This document shows positions 25,240 to 33,459 of a DNA stretch of 64,000 nucleotides, piece after piece; position 1 is the first letter of the stretch, and the number at the start of each line of letters is the position of its first letter. The DNA comes from Collinsella aerofaciens (GTDB lineage: Bacteria; Actinomycetota; Coriobacteriia; Coriobacteriales; Coriobacteriaceae). The DNA is taken from NCBI RefSeq assembly GCF_015554145.1, contig NZ_JADNHZ010000004.1:60519-124518 (forward strand), given 5' to 3'. A program made the position numbers and the translations under genes. Below the pieces are notes generated by a model. That model was not told where the DNA came from and did not search any database. It saw only the letters and a list, made by a program, of their open reading frames with translations.

Positions 25240-27336
25240 TTACTTTTTGCGGGCAAGCTCACCGATGTTGGCAATGCCGGAGAAAACGGCCTCGAAGCGG
25301 TTGAGCAGCTTAAGGCGATTATCGCGAAGCTGCTCGTCCTTGTCCATGACCATGACCTCATCGAAGAAACGGTCGATGGGCGCGCGCAGGGCGGCGAGGG
25401 CGGCAAATGCGGTCGAGTAGTCCTCGGCAGCAAGGGCGGCATCGACGGCGGTCTGAGCAGCCTCGGAGGCGTCGGCGAGCGCAAGCTCGACCTCGCCCAT
25501 CAGGCTGCGGTCATACTCCGCACCCAGCTCGGGCTTGGAGATATGCGCGGCGCGGGCATAGGCGGTCGCCAGGTTGTCGAACGTCTCAGCGTCGTTCTTG
25601 CGGGCCTCGTCGAGGACGGCGCAGCGGGCGAAGAAGACGGACGGGGCGATGATGTGCACCGCGGAGACGGCGGCGACGGTATCGGCCGGAATCTTTTCGT
25701 CGCGGGCCATGCTCACCAGGCGGCCATGGAAGAAGTCACGAACCTGCTGGGCGACCTCGGCGGCGTCGAACTCAATGCCCTGCTCACTGTAGAGTTCGAG
25801 GGCAAAGTCGATGAGCGACGTGGGGTCGATCGGCAGACGGTCGCGCAGGATGTTGATAATGCCGATAGCGGCACGACGCAGCGCGTAGGGGTCGGAGGAG
25901 CCGGTCGGGGGCTCGCCGATGGCAAAGATACCGGCGATGGTATCGAGCTTGTCGGCGCAGGCCACGATGCAGCCAGCGGTGCCCTCGGGCAGCTCGTCAC
26001 CGGCAAAACGGGGACGATAGTGATCGCGAATAGCATGGGCGACCTCGTCGTTCTCCCCCATCGCGGTCGCGTAATAACCGCCCATCACGCCCTGCTGGCT
26101 CGTGAACTCGACGACGGCGTTGGACACCAGGTCTGCCTTGCACAGGTGTGCGGCGCGAGCAGCGTCGGCGGCAAGATGGGCGCCCAGGTGAGCCTCGCGG
26201 GCGATAGCGAGCGCGAGCTGCTCGATGCGCTCGGACTTGGCGAGCACGCTACCGAGCTTCTCCTGGAAGGCAACCTTGGACAGACGCTCACGGAACTCGT
26301 CGAGGGAGATCTTCAGGTCCTCCTCGTAGAAGAACTTAGCGTCGTCCAGACGGGCGCGCACGACGCGCTCGTTACCGTCGATCACGCGCTCGGCGTTCTC
26401 GGGCTTGCTGTTGGAGACGACCACGAACTCACGCGTCAGCTTGCCCTCGCCGTCATAGATCGGGAAGTAGCGCTGGTTGGTGAGCATGGACTCGCAGATA
26501 ATCTCGTGCGGGACCTTGAGGAACTCCTCGTCGAAAGTACCGACGAGCACCGTCGGCCACTCGCAGAGGTTAATGACCTCCTCAAAGACCTTCTTGGGCG
26601 TATCGACATGGCAGCCGGGGCGAGCGGCCTCGACCTCGGAGATACCGGCAAGGATGGCCTCGCGACGGCGCTCGGCAGAAAGCACGCCGGCGTCCTCGAG
26701 TACCTGCTCGTAGGCGGCGGGGCTGGCGACAACGTGGTCACCGGGGCCGAGCACGCGATGGCCGCGCGTGGTGTTGCCGCTCGTCACGTCGGCAAATGAC
26801 ACAGGCACAACATCCTCGCCCAGAAGGCAGCAAATCCAGCGGACCGGACGCACGAACGTCGCGTGCTCGTGGCCCCAGCGCTGGGAGCGGTAGTTGGGCC
26901 ACTGCAGGCCGGCAATGGTCTTCTCGCACAGGGCCGTCAGGATCGGGGTTGCCGGTGCGGAGGGAATGTTCTTCTCGGCAAAGACATACTCGCGACCGTC
27001 GGTATCCTCACGACGGACCAGGTCCTCGGCAGCCACACCGCACTTGCGGGCGAAGCCCTGGGCGGCCTTGGTGGCGTTACCGTCAGCGTCGAAGGCGATG
27101 TTTGCCGCGGGGCCACGCTTGACCTCGTGAACCTCATCGGTCGCGGTGGCAACGTCGGCAACGAGCGCAGCCAGGCGACGCGGGCTCGAGATCACGCGGA
27201 CCTCGCCGTGGGCCAGACCGGCCTCGTCGAGACCCTTGGCGATCATGGTACCAAGCTGCTTGACGGCATTGTTCAGCGGTGCAGAGGGCATTTCCTCCGT
27301 ACCGATCTCAAACAGGAAATCCTTAGCGTCTGCCAT
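25240..27336 (-). CDS. glyS: Glycyl-tRNA synthetase beta subunit
   Basis: Large subunit of the alpha2beta2 bacterial glycyl-tRNA synthetase, carrying tRNA-binding domains and an HD-like core. The 698 residues begin with FLFEIGTEEMPSAPLNNAVKQL, the usual family start. They include GHRVLGPGDHVV, CEWPTVLVGTFDEEFLKVPHEIICESMLTNQRYFP (about 176-210) and QGVMGGYYATAMGE, and end in an anticodon-binding-type helical domain. It starts 3 bp after the glyQ stop. The cytosolic enzyme works only as a complex with GlyQ. Confidence 0.97.
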   Translation of the reverse strand: MADAKDFLFEIGTEEMPSAPLNNAVKQLGTMIAKGLDEAGLAHGEVRVISSPRRLAALVADVATATDEVHEVKRGPAANIAFDADGNATKAAQGFARKCGVAAEDLVRREDTDGREYVFAEKNIPSAPATPILTALCEKTIAGLQWPNYRSQRWGHEHATFVRPVRWICCLLGEDVVPVSFADVTSGNTTRGHRVLGPGDHVVASPAAYEQVLEDAGVLSAERRREAILAGISEVEAARPGCHVDTPKKVFEEVINLCEWPTVLVGTFDEEFLKVPHEIICESMLTNQRYFPIYDGEGKLTREFVVVSNSKPENAERVIDGNERVVRARLDDAKFFYEEDLKISLDEFRERLSKVAFQEKLGSVLAKSERIEQLALAIAREAHLGAHLAADAARAAHLCKADLVSNAVVEFTSQQGVMGGYYATAMGENDEVAHAIRDHYRPRFAGDELPEGTAGCIVACADKLDTIAGIFAIGEPPTGSSDPYALRRAAIGIINILRDRLPIDPTSLIDFALELYSEQGIEFDAAEVAQQVRDFFHGRLVSMARDEKIPADTVAAVSAVHIIAPSVFFARCAVLDEARKNDAETFDNLATAYARAAHISKPELGAEYDRSLMGEVELALADASEAAQTAVDAALAAEDYSTAFAALAALRAPIDRFFDEVMVMDKDEQLRDNRLKLLNRFEAVFSGIANIGELARKK

Positions 27337-27339
27337 GGC

Positions 27340-28251
27340 TTACGCCACCTCGCCTTCCTGGTCGGCATTCTCGTTGACTCCGGCGACCTCGGCCATGTAG
27401 GCCTCGCAGCACGCCTTGGCGACGGCGCGGACGCGCAGGATGTAGTTGGCACGCTCGACCGCGGACAGGGCGCCGCGGGCATCGAGCAGGTTGAAGGCGT
27501 GGCTGCACTTCATGACACAGTCGTACGCCGGCAACGGCAGCTTGCGCTCCAGGCAGGAATGGCACTCGGCCTCGTAGTCGTCAAACTTCTGACGCATCAT
27601 CTCGACGTTGGCGACCTCAAAGTTATAGGCACTGAACTCGCGCTCGTTCTCGAGGAACACGTCGCCGTAGGTCATGGGCGTGCCGTCGGGCAGATAGCTC
27701 CACACCAGATCGTAGACCGAGTTGACGCCCTGAGCGTACATGGCGATACGCTCCAGGCCATAGGTGATCTCGACGGGCACGGGGTCGACCTCGATACCGC
27801 CCACCTGCTGGAAGTACGTGAACTGCGTGACCTCCATGCCGTTGAGCCAGACCTCCCAGCCAAGGCCCCAGGCGCCCAGCGTCGGGCTCTCCCAGTCGTC
27901 CTCGACAAAACGGACGTCATGGTCGTTGGGGTCCAGGCCAATGGCAGCAAGAGACCCCAGGTAAAGCTCCTGAGCATTAACCGGAGAGGGCTTAATGAGC
28001 ACCTGGAACTGATAGTAGTGCTGCATGCGGTTAGGGTTCTCGCCGTAGCGGCCGTCGGCGGGACGGCGGCAGGGCTGCGCATAGCAGGTGCGCCATTCGG
28101 CGGGACCGAGCGAGCGCAGCGTGGTCGCGGTATGGAAGGTACCGGCACCGACCTCGGAGTCATAGGGCTGCATAATGACGCAGCCCTGCTCGCCCCAGTA
28201 CTGCTGGAGGCGCAGGATGATGTCTTGGAAGGAAAGCGATGAAGCGTTCAT
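27340..28251 (-). CDS. glyQ: Glycyl-tRNA synthetase alpha subunit
   Basis: Catalytic class II subunit. Seen are [33 protein letters not shown] at positions 8-40, the motif 2 region [35 protein letters not shown] at 58-92, and the motif 3-like [25 protein letters not shown]. The 303 residues are normal with a short acidic tail. It heads glyQ-glyS-ppsR-ppdK. A -10-like TATAGT lies about 47 bp before the ATG; the leader is too short for a T-box. Confidence 0.97.
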   Translation of the reverse strand: MNASSLSFQDIILRLQQYWGEQGCVIMQPYDSEVGAGTFHTATTLRSLGPAEWRTCYAQPCRRPADGRYGENPNRMQHYYQFQVLIKPSPVNAQELYLGSLAAIGLDPNDHDVRFVEDDWESPTLGAWGLGWEVWLNGMEVTQFTYFQQVGGIEVDPVPVEITYGLERIAMYAQGVNSVYDLVWSYLPDGTPMTYGDVFLENEREFSAYNFEVANVEMMRQKFDDYEAECHSCLERKLPLPAYDCVMKCSHAFNLLDARGALSAVERANYILRVRAVAKACCEAYMAEVAGVNENADQEGEVA

Positions 28252-28297
28252 GCCTCTAATATCCCCTCGTCGAAACGATTACACGGTTAGGTACTGT

Positions 28298-28303
28298 ACT
28301 ATA
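28298..28303 (-). promoter_or_regulatory. Candidate -10 box of glyQ
   Basis: TATAGT on the minus strand (28303-28298) lies in the only gap between lepB and glyQ and would give a leader of about 40 nt. No recognisable -35 box is present. Confidence 0.4.
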
Positions 28304-28310
28304 GCGGTTT

Positions 28311-28874
28311 TTAGTCGATAGCGCCGATGCGGTTGAGCGGCCAGTAGCGCACAAGCGCCACAGCGATCAAATCAGAGCGATCGACGGGACCAAAGTAGCG
28401 CGAGTCGGCAGAGTTTTCGCGGTTGTCGCCCATCACCCACACGCACCCGTCGGGAACGGTGTAGGGATAACTCACCTGGGCGCCAGGCGCTTGGACCGAA
28501 AGCGGCCAACTCATGCCAGTCGTATAGTCCTCGTCGAGCGCTTGGCCGTCAACGACCACCTTGCCGTCCTGCAGGTCGACCGTCTGGCCGGCCGTGGCAA
28601 TAACACGCTTGACAAGAACATCATGCTCGGAAGTGGCATCGGGGTTGTGGAACACCACGATATCACCCTGTTTGACGGGCTGACCGAGCTCGAGGCTCAC
28701 CTTTTGTGCCAGGATCTGGTCGCCAATCTCGATCGTGTCCTCCATGGAGCCGGTGGGTACCACAAAGGGCTCGACCACAAAGGTGCGGATCAGGAAGGTG
28801 GCCACGAGCGCGATCGCGATGACCGCGACCCACTCAAAAGCGCCCCTCAACGCGGAATGCTGCGATGGAACCAT
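28311..28874 (-). CDS. lepB: Signal peptidase I
   Basis: LepB cleaves signal peptides at the outer face of the membrane. A single N-terminal membrane helix (about residues 13-30) is followed by the catalytic Ser43 in PTGSMEDT and the general base Lys89 in VLVKRVIATAGQTV. The box E motif GDNRENSADSRYFGPV is complete. ATG 28874 with GAGGAG 5 nt upstream is chosen; GTG 28880 overlaps the ribosome site. The product has 187 residues. It follows trmD by two bases. No rplS lies between, unlike the usual order. Confidence 0.95.
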   Translation of the reverse strand: MVPSQHSALRGAFEWVAVIAIALVATFLIRTFVVEPFVVPTGSMEDTIEIGDQILAQKVSLELGQPVKQGDIVVFHNPDATSEHDVLVKRVIATAGQTVDLQDGKVVVDGQALDEDYTTGMSWPLSVQAPGAQVSYPYTVPDGCVWVMGDNRENSADSRYFGPVDRSDLIAVALVRYWPLNRIGAID

Positions 28875-28876
28875 TC

Positions 28877-29635
28877 TCACTCCTCGCTCTGCGAATACGA
28901 AGCGTCCAGAATCTCCTGCGCGTATGCGCGCTCCTGGGGCGTAAGCCGTGCCGTCTCGATCAGGTCGGGACGCCAGCGGCAGGTGCGCTCGATGGCATTC
29001 TTACGGCGCCAGGCATCGACCTTGGCATGGTCACCGCTCACGAGCACCGGCGGCACGCCCTCGCCGTTGAATTCAGCAGGGCGAGTGTACTGCGCATACT
29101 CGAGCAGGCCTCCGTCCTCGGCGGTCGAGAACGACTCGTCGACGTTGCTCATCTCGTCACCAAGGGCGCCGGGAATCAGGCGTACGACAGCATCGGCAAC
29201 GACCATAGCGGGAAGCTCGCCGCCCGTGAGCACGTAATCGCCGATCGACAGGCGCTCGTCGGCATACGCATAGGCACGCTCGTCGACACCCTCGTAACGG
29301 CTGCACACAAACAGCAAGCGCTCGCTTTTGAGCAGGCGCTCGGCCACATGCTGTGTAAAGGGCTCGCCACAGGGGGTAAAAAACACCACGGTGGGCTTAG
29401 GACCCTCGGAGCTAATGGCCTCGATGGCCTCTGCGATAGGCTCGACCTTCATGAGCATGCCCTGCCCGCCGCCGTACGGCTCGTCATCGACGGTACGATG
29501 GCGGTCGTGCGTCCAGTCGCGCAGGTTATACGCCTTAAAATCAAAAAGGCCGGCCTTGCGGGCGCGGCCCAAAATCGATGTGGACATGACGGGCTCAAAC
29601 ATCTCGGGAAAGACCGAAAGGGTCTCGATCAGCAT
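28877..29635 (-). CDS. trmD: tRNA (guanine-37-N1) methyltransferase
   Basis: TrmD methylates G37 next to the anticodon to prevent frameshifting. The SPOUT knot motifs are intact: FFTPCGEPFTQ, CSRYEGVDERAY, and LSIGDYVLTGGELPAMVVADAVVRLIPG, plus the early DDEPYGGGQGMLMKVEP. The length of 252 is standard. It starts 10 bp after the rimM stop, within rpsP-khpA-rimM-trmD-lepB. Confidence 0.97.
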   Translation of the reverse strand: MLIETLSVFPEMFEPVMSTSILGRARKAGLFDFKAYNLRDWTHDRHRTVDDEPYGGGQGMLMKVEPIAEAIEAISSEGPKPTVVFFTPCGEPFTQHVAERLLKSERLLFVCSRYEGVDERAYAYADERLSIGDYVLTGGELPAMVVADAVVRLIPGALGDEMSNVDESFSTAEDGGLLEYAQYTRPAEFNGEGVPPVLVSGDHAKVDAWRRKNAIERTCRWRPDLIETARLTPQERAYAQEILDASYSQSEE

Positions 29636-29645
29636 GTTGTCCTCC

Positions 29646-30167
29646 CTACTTGTCCATATCGATCAGGCCGTCCATAACGTGGACGGAAATTGTTCCTGTG
29701 TCGGGAAGATCGAGCACAACCTGCTCGATCACGGGAATCAGTACCTCGCCGTACCGATCGCCCTCGACAACCCAAACATCGTTAGCGGGCGTCGACATGA
29801 TCTCGACGATCGTGCCGAGCGAACCGAAGCGCTCGTCGACCACCTCGCGACCCATCAGGTCGGTATAGGCAGCATCGAGCGAATCGAGCTCAAAGTCGTC
29901 GCGATTTGCCAGCACATAGCATCCCGTGATGCCCTCGGCGGCCGTCAAGTCGTCAATGCCCTCAAACGAGACCAGATCGCCATCGCCCGTATCGGTGACG
30001 GACACGACCGTGCAAAAGCGGTCGCGCTTGAGCGCCGGCGGCGTCAGGGCGACGCGCATACCCGGCTCTAATACAGAAGGAAGCCCCCGCAGCGGCTGCG
30101 CGAGGACCTCCCCCTTCCTTCCGTGCGGCTTGACCACACGGGCGATGTTTTTGTACTGGGACCTCAA
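29646..30167 (-). CDS. rimM: 16S rRNA processing protein RimM
   Basis: RimM binds S19 in the 30S head and is needed for its maturation. The N-terminal beta-barrel carries IARVVKPHGRKGEVLAQPL and the C-terminal PRC-barrel carries YTDLMGREVVDERFGSLGTIVEIMSTPANDVWVVEG at about 101-136, as in the family. The length of 173 is normal. The start is TTG 30167, with AGGACC just upstream and the khpA stop 4 bp away. Confidence 0.95.
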   Translation of the reverse strand: MRSQYKNIARVVKPHGRKGEVLAQPLRGLPSVLEPGMRVALTPPALKRDRFCTVVSVTDTGDGDLVSFEGIDDLTAAEGITGCYVLANRDDFELDSLDAAYTDLMGREVVDERFGSLGTIVEIMSTPANDVWVVEGDRYGEVLIPVIEQVVLDLPDTGTISVHVMDGLIDMDK

Positions 30168-30171
30168 GGTC

Positions 30172-30456
30172 CTAGCCCAGAACCTCTACCTCGACAGCAG
30201 TGTCGAGGCGAGCGGCCAGTGCACGGGCGAGCGTGCGAATGGCCTTGATGGTACGGCCACGACGGCCGATGACCTTAGCGACGTCATCCTCGGCGACAGA
30301 AACCTCAATCGTAGAGGCGTCATCACCATCAATGACCTCAAGGCTCACGGAATCCGGGTCGTCGACGATCTGAACAACGAGATATTCGACGAGATCGGCG
30401 ATGCGATCTGAGAGCATTGCCTCACCCTCGAGCTGTGCAGCGTCAACCTCAGGCAC
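30172..30456 (-). CDS. khpA: KH-domain RNA-binding protein KhpA
   Basis: Small RNA-binding protein that in Firmicutes pairs with KhpB (Jag/EloR) and affects cell elongation and sRNA function. The GxxG loop lies in DVAKVIGRRGRTIKAIRTLARALA at about 59-82. The 94 residues include an N-terminal acidic lead of about 14 residues; ATG at residue 14 could be the start of a shorter form. It is located between rpsP and rimM, as in many Gram-positive bacteria. Confidence 0.93.
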   Translation of the reverse strand: MPEVDAAQLEGEAMLSDRIADLVEYLVVQIVDDPDSVSLEVIDGDDASTIEVSVAEDDVAKVIGRRGRTIKAIRTLARALAARLDTAVEVEVLG

Positions 30457-30459
30457 GAT

Positions 30460-30801
30460 TTACTCCTCGGCGCCCTCAGCGGCCTCAGCGGCAGCCTTAG
30501 CGGCCTCGGCCTCTTTGGCGAGCTGCTTCTTGGACTTCTTGACGACGGTCTCGGTCTTCTCGCCCTCGTTGGCGGCCTTGACCAAAGCGGCGACGGCGTC
30601 GGTGAGCTGAGCGCCCTTGGACTGCCAGTCGGCGATCTTCTCGAGGTCGAGGTTGATGGTCTTGGGGGCGGTCATCGGGTTGTAGCGGCCAACCTCCTCG
30701 ATGATACGACCGTCACGCGGGGCGCGGGAATCGGCGACGACGACACGGTAGTACGGACGCTTCTTAGCGCCGTGACGAGCAAGGCGAATCTTGACTGCCA
30801 A
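30460..30801 (-). CDS. rpsP: 30S ribosomal protein S16
   Basis: S16 is an assembly protein of the 30S body. The sequence [41 protein letters not shown] is typical. A long Lys/Ala/Glu-rich tail (about 85-113) extends beyond most homologues, as is common in actinobacteria. The start is TTG 30801 with GGAGGAG 6 nt upstream. The open frame continues 12 codons upstream but those codons lie in the leader. It heads the rpsP-khpA-rimM-trmD-lepB operon. Confidence 0.96.
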   Translation of the reverse strand: MAVKIRLARHGAKKRPYYRVVVADSRAPRDGRIIEEVGRYNPMTAPKTINLDLEKIADWQSKGAQLTDAVAALVKAANEGEKTETVVKKSKKQLAKEAEAAKAAAEAAEGAEE

Positions 30802-30857
30802 AGGAAACTCCTCCAACCAAGCAGCTTTAGGCTGCAACTACAAACAAACAGTTGAAC

Positions 30858-30886
30858 ATAATACGCCATCGACGCGGGCAGGTGAA
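30858..30886 (-). promoter_or_regulatory. Proximal candidate promoter of rpsP
   Basis: On the minus strand TTCACC (30886-30881) and TATTAT (30863-30858) are spaced 17 bp. The start would lie about 50 nt ahead of the rpsP TTG. Confidence 0.5.
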
Positions 30887-30930
30887 GTCCGTGAGACCAA
30901 CTTCTTCGGTGTAGTCGAGGGCAAATCCAT

Positions 30931-30958
30931 ATCTTAGACAAGAATTCGGGATTTGCAA
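30931..30958 (-). promoter_or_regulatory. Distal candidate promoter of rpsP
   Basis: On the minus strand TTGCAA (30958-30953) and TAAGAT (30936-30931) are spaced 16 bp. It could work as a second promoter for the operon and lies back to back with the dinB promoter. Confidence 0.45.
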
Positions 30959-30990
30959 GCACATACACGCACCCCACATGAGCTGCGCGG

Positions 30991-30996
30991 TATACT
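30991..30996 (+). promoter_or_regulatory. -10 box placed for a leaderless dinB transcript
   Basis: TATACT lies 6 bp before the ATG at 31003, so transcription would begin at or next to the A of the start codon. No ribosome site precedes that ATG. No good -35 box or LexA-type operator was seen. Confidence 0.45.
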
Positions 30997-31002
30997 CATG
31001 AC

Positions 31003-32256
31003 ATGGAAATACGCGAACATACATACGGTTATGAGGATGCCATGGGCGTCACGCCGCCTCCCTGGACGGGTCCGGCGGTGGGCCTCATGGACCTCGATGC
31101 GTTTTTTGCGAGCGTGGAGATGCTCGATCATCCCGAATGGCGCGGTAAGCCGCTCATCGTGGGCGGAGACGCCGATTCGCGTGGCGTCGTGTCCACGTGT
31201 TCGTATGAGGCGCGTCGCTTTGGCGTGCACTCTGCCATGGCCTCGGCCGAGGCGCGGCGCTTGTGCCCGCAAGCCATTTGGACGCACGGGCACTTTGATC
31301 GCTACCGCGAGGTGAGCGCGCAGGTCATGGCGATTCTTGCCGAGGAGACGCCGCGCGTAGAGCGCGTATCCATCGACGAAGCCTTTATCGATATCACACC
31401 GGGTCGCTTTGCGCCCGAAGACCCGCGACTGGTTGCGCGGCGTATAAGCGACCGCGTGGCAGCGCTGGGAGTGACGTGCTCCATTGGCGTGGGCTGCAAC
31501 AAGACGGTCGCAAAGATCGCAAGCGAGCGTGACAAGCCGTTTGGATTGACGATTGTGCGCCCCGGGACGGAACAGCGCTTTTTGGCCGCGCTACCAGTGT
31601 CTGTCATGAGCGGCATCGGGCGCTCGGCCGAGGAACGACTGCGCCGCATGCGCATCTACACCCTCGGCGAGCTATCACGTGCACCGGAATCCACCTTGGC
31701 CTCTATTTTTGGCGTCAACGGCGAACGCATGCGCCAGCGTGCGCTGGGACTCGAAATCTCCGAAGTCACAAGTCTCGATGAAGAGCGTGAGGTTAAATCG
31801 GTGAGCAATGAGCGCACCTTTGCGAAAGATTTGACTGAGCGCGGGGACATCGAAGCGGCGATTGCGCTGTTGGGCGAGTCAGTGGGACGCCGCCTGCGCC
31901 GTCAGGGACTGACGGGCGCCACGGTGACGCTCAAGCTCAAGTATTCGTATGGAAGCGGTCGCTCGGCACAGCGCCGGCTGCCTCATCCGACCGACGATGA
32001 GAACATCTTTGTGGCGGTTGCGCTCGAACTGCTCGACAACATCTGGCAGGAAGGCATGCATGTGCGTCTGGCGGGTATCGGGATGAGCGACTTTGACCAT
32101 CAGGGCGGCATCCAGACCGACCTGTTCTGCGAAGTCGACGACCGCGGAGCCCAATCCAGCGACCGACGCGACCTCTCGGTTGCTATCGACGCCGTCCGAG
32201 ACAAGTTCGGCGACACCGCCCTATCCTTCGGCCGCCAATCCCGCTTCAACGATTAA
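31003..32256 (+). CDS. dinB: DNA polymerase IV (Y family)
   Basis: Error-prone polymerase for translesion synthesis. The catalytic acidic residues lie in GLMDLDAFFASVE and RVSIDEAFIDITPG. The fingers contain VVSTCSYEARRFGVHSAMASAEARRLCP, the thumb helix-hairpin-helix reads VSVMSGIGRSAEERLRRMRIYTLGELS, and the little finger domain follows to the end (417 residues). No beta-clamp peptide is obvious; the last residues are FGRQSRFND. ATG 31003 may be leaderless. ATG 31042 with GAGGA upstream is the alternative and would still keep the whole catalytic domain. It is the only + gene between 4 and 52 kb, inserted between two minus operons. Confidence 0.95.
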   Translation: MEIREHTYGYEDAMGVTPPPWTGPAVGLMDLDAFFASVEMLDHPEWRGKPLIVGGDADSRGVVSTCSYEARRFGVHSAMASAEARRLCPQAIWTHGHFDRYREVSAQVMAILAEETPRVERVSIDEAFIDITPGRFAPEDPRLVARRISDRVAALGVTCSIGVGCNKTVAKIASERDKPFGLTIVRPGTEQRFLAALPVSVMSGIGRSAEERLRRMRIYTLGELSRAPESTLASIFGVNGERMRQRALGLEISEVTSLDEEREVKSVSNERTFAKDLTERGDIEAAIALLGESVGRRLRRQGLTGATVTLKLKYSYGSGRSAQRRLPHPTDDENIFVAVALELLDNIWQEGMHVRLAGIGMSDFDHQGGIQTDLFCEVDDRGAQSSDRRDLSVAIDAVRDKFGDTALSFGRQSRFND

Positions 32257-32267
32257 CCGCCTTTGGG

Positions 32268-32311
32268 CAAAAAGAAAGCCGGGCAGGTACGGAAAACCGC
32301 AACTGCCCGGC
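32268..32311 (-). terminator. Terminator after rsfS
   Basis: GCCGGGCAG (32278-32286) and CTGCCCGGC (32303-32311) pair perfectly over 9 bp. On the minus strand TTTCTTTTT follows. It is also 22 bp past the dinB stop but lacks a T-run on that side. Confidence 0.8.
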
Positions 32312-32322
32312 AAAATGCGCGA

Positions 32323-32357
32323 GGCTAACTAAAAGCCCCGTATCAAATGAGCCACTA
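32323..32357 (-). repeat. Intergenic repeat copy at the rsfS 3' end
   Basis: Directly after the rsfS TAG the minus strand reads TGGCTCATTTGATACGGGG, then CTTTTAGTTAGCC. This aligns closely with the segment at 24271-24306 (TAGCTAATTTGGGACGGGG, then CTCTTTTAGCTAACC). Both copies start at the stop codon of a minus-strand gene. Confidence 0.55.
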
Positions 32358-32810
32358 GAGGAGGTCGAGGGGGAGCTGGGGGGCGTCACCCCAGAGCTTT
32401 TCTAGACGGTAGAAGTCGCGGGCTTCGGGAGTGAAGACGTGAACGACGACCGAGCCGTAGTCCATGAGCATCCAGGTCTTCTGCTCGCGGCCCTCGATGG
32501 AGAACGGATGCTCGCCGCAAGCCGCGGCGACCTTCTCCTCGATCTCGTCGACGATAGAATCGACCTGGCGGTTGTTGGTACCGGTGGCAAGCACAAAGTA
32601 GTCGCACACGTCGGAAAGCTCGGTCAGGTCGAGCACCTGCACGTCCTCGCCCTTCTTGTCGTAGGCGGCCTGCGCGGCGGCGCGGGCGACATCCTCGGCG
32701 GCGACACCGCTCGCGGACAGCGAGGCGGCGGTGCGGTCGGACGTGGCAACGAAACTCTTGTGCTCCACACCTTCAAGAATCTGCTCGTCAGTCATGGTCT
32801 CGTCGGCCAT
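32355..32810 (-). CDS. rsfS: Ribosomal silencing factor RsfS
   Basis: RsfS binds L14 and blocks joining of subunits when nutrients run low. The core VLDLTELSDVCDYFVLATGTNNRQVDSIVDEIEEKV and the final KTWMLMDYGSVVVHVFTPEARDFYRLEKLWGDAPQL are family hallmarks. The product has 151 residues and carries about 40 additional N-terminal residues compared with short homologues. The start is ATG 32810, with AAAGAGG 6 nt upstream. It ends the obgE-nadD-yqeK-rsfS run. Confidence 0.94.
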   Translation of the reverse strand: MADETMTDEQILEGVEHKSFVATSDRTAASLSASGVAAEDVARAAAQAAYDKKGEDVQVLDLTELSDVCDYFVLATGTNNRQVDSIVDEIEEKVAAACGEHPFSIEGREQKTWMLMDYGSVVVHVFTPEARDFYRLEKLWGDAPQLPLDLL

Positions 32811-32838
32811 GGAATACCTCTTTCTAGACACACCCGAG

Positions 32839-33459
32839 CTAGCGCAGCTGGGCGTAATGGTTGTAAATCGTAATAGCCGTGGGATAAAGATAGCGCCCGG
32901 ACTGGATCACATAGACCAGACCCTGCGCAAAACAGGAGAAGAACAACTCGTCGAGCGAGGACTTCCCCACCATCTTGCGCAGCGCATGGGCATAGTCGCC
33001 GTGGCGGTTGGGCTCGATGGCATCTGCCACAAAGACCACCATATCGAGCGGCGTCATGTCGCAAGCACCCACGGTGTGACGGTCGACAGCCTGAAAGACT
33101 GCCGGCGACAGCTCGGGAAAAAGCTGCGGAAGCTCATAGGCGGCAACAGGGCCATGCAAAAGCGGCGTCGCGGCGGAAGGAGAGCCGGCAACCTTGATGC
33201 CATAGTGAAGCGCGCGGGCCACGAGCTCGTCATCGGAAAGCACCTTGTCCCAGTCGTGAATTAAGCCGGCGGCAGCGGCATCAAAGCGGTCAACGCCGTA
33301 GACCTCGGCCAGATGAAGTGCGGTCTCGGCAACACCCAGCGAATGCACATAGCGCTTGCGCTTATCTTTCATGCGAACATCGAGCAGCTCTTGAATGCGC
33401 TTGAGCAGCGCGCGCTCATCGCCCTCAAACTGATCCTCAACCGACAACGTAGCCCCCAT
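32839..33459 (-). CDS. yqeK: HD-domain diadenosine tetraphosphatase family (YqeK)
   Basis: YqeK proteins are metal-dependent Ap4A hydrolases in characterised cases. The HD motif is complete: YVHSLGVAETALHLAEVYGVDRFDAAAAGLIHDWDK gives the first His and the His-Asp pair, and VDRHTVGACDMTPLDMVVFVADAIEPNR gives the later His and Asp. The ATG at 33459 overlaps the nadD TGA by one base; GTG 33462 is an alternative. The product is 206 residues. The nadD-yqeK-rsfS order is widespread in Gram-positive bacteria. Confidence 0.92.
   Translation of the reverse strand: MGATLSVEDQFEGDERALLKRIQELLDVRMKDKRKRYVHSLGVAETALHLAEVYGVDRFDAAAAGLIHDWDKVLSDDELVARALHYGIKVAGSPSAATPLLHGPVAAYELPQLFPELSPAVFQAVDRHTVGACDMTPLDMVVFVADAIEPNRHGDYAHALRKMVGKSSLDELFFSCFAQGLVYVIQSGRYLYPTAITIYNHYAQLR

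Noticed and set aside
28252..28310. T-box riboswitch before glyQ
   Set aside because: The gap is under 60 bp and the expected leader about 40 nt, far too short for a T-box.
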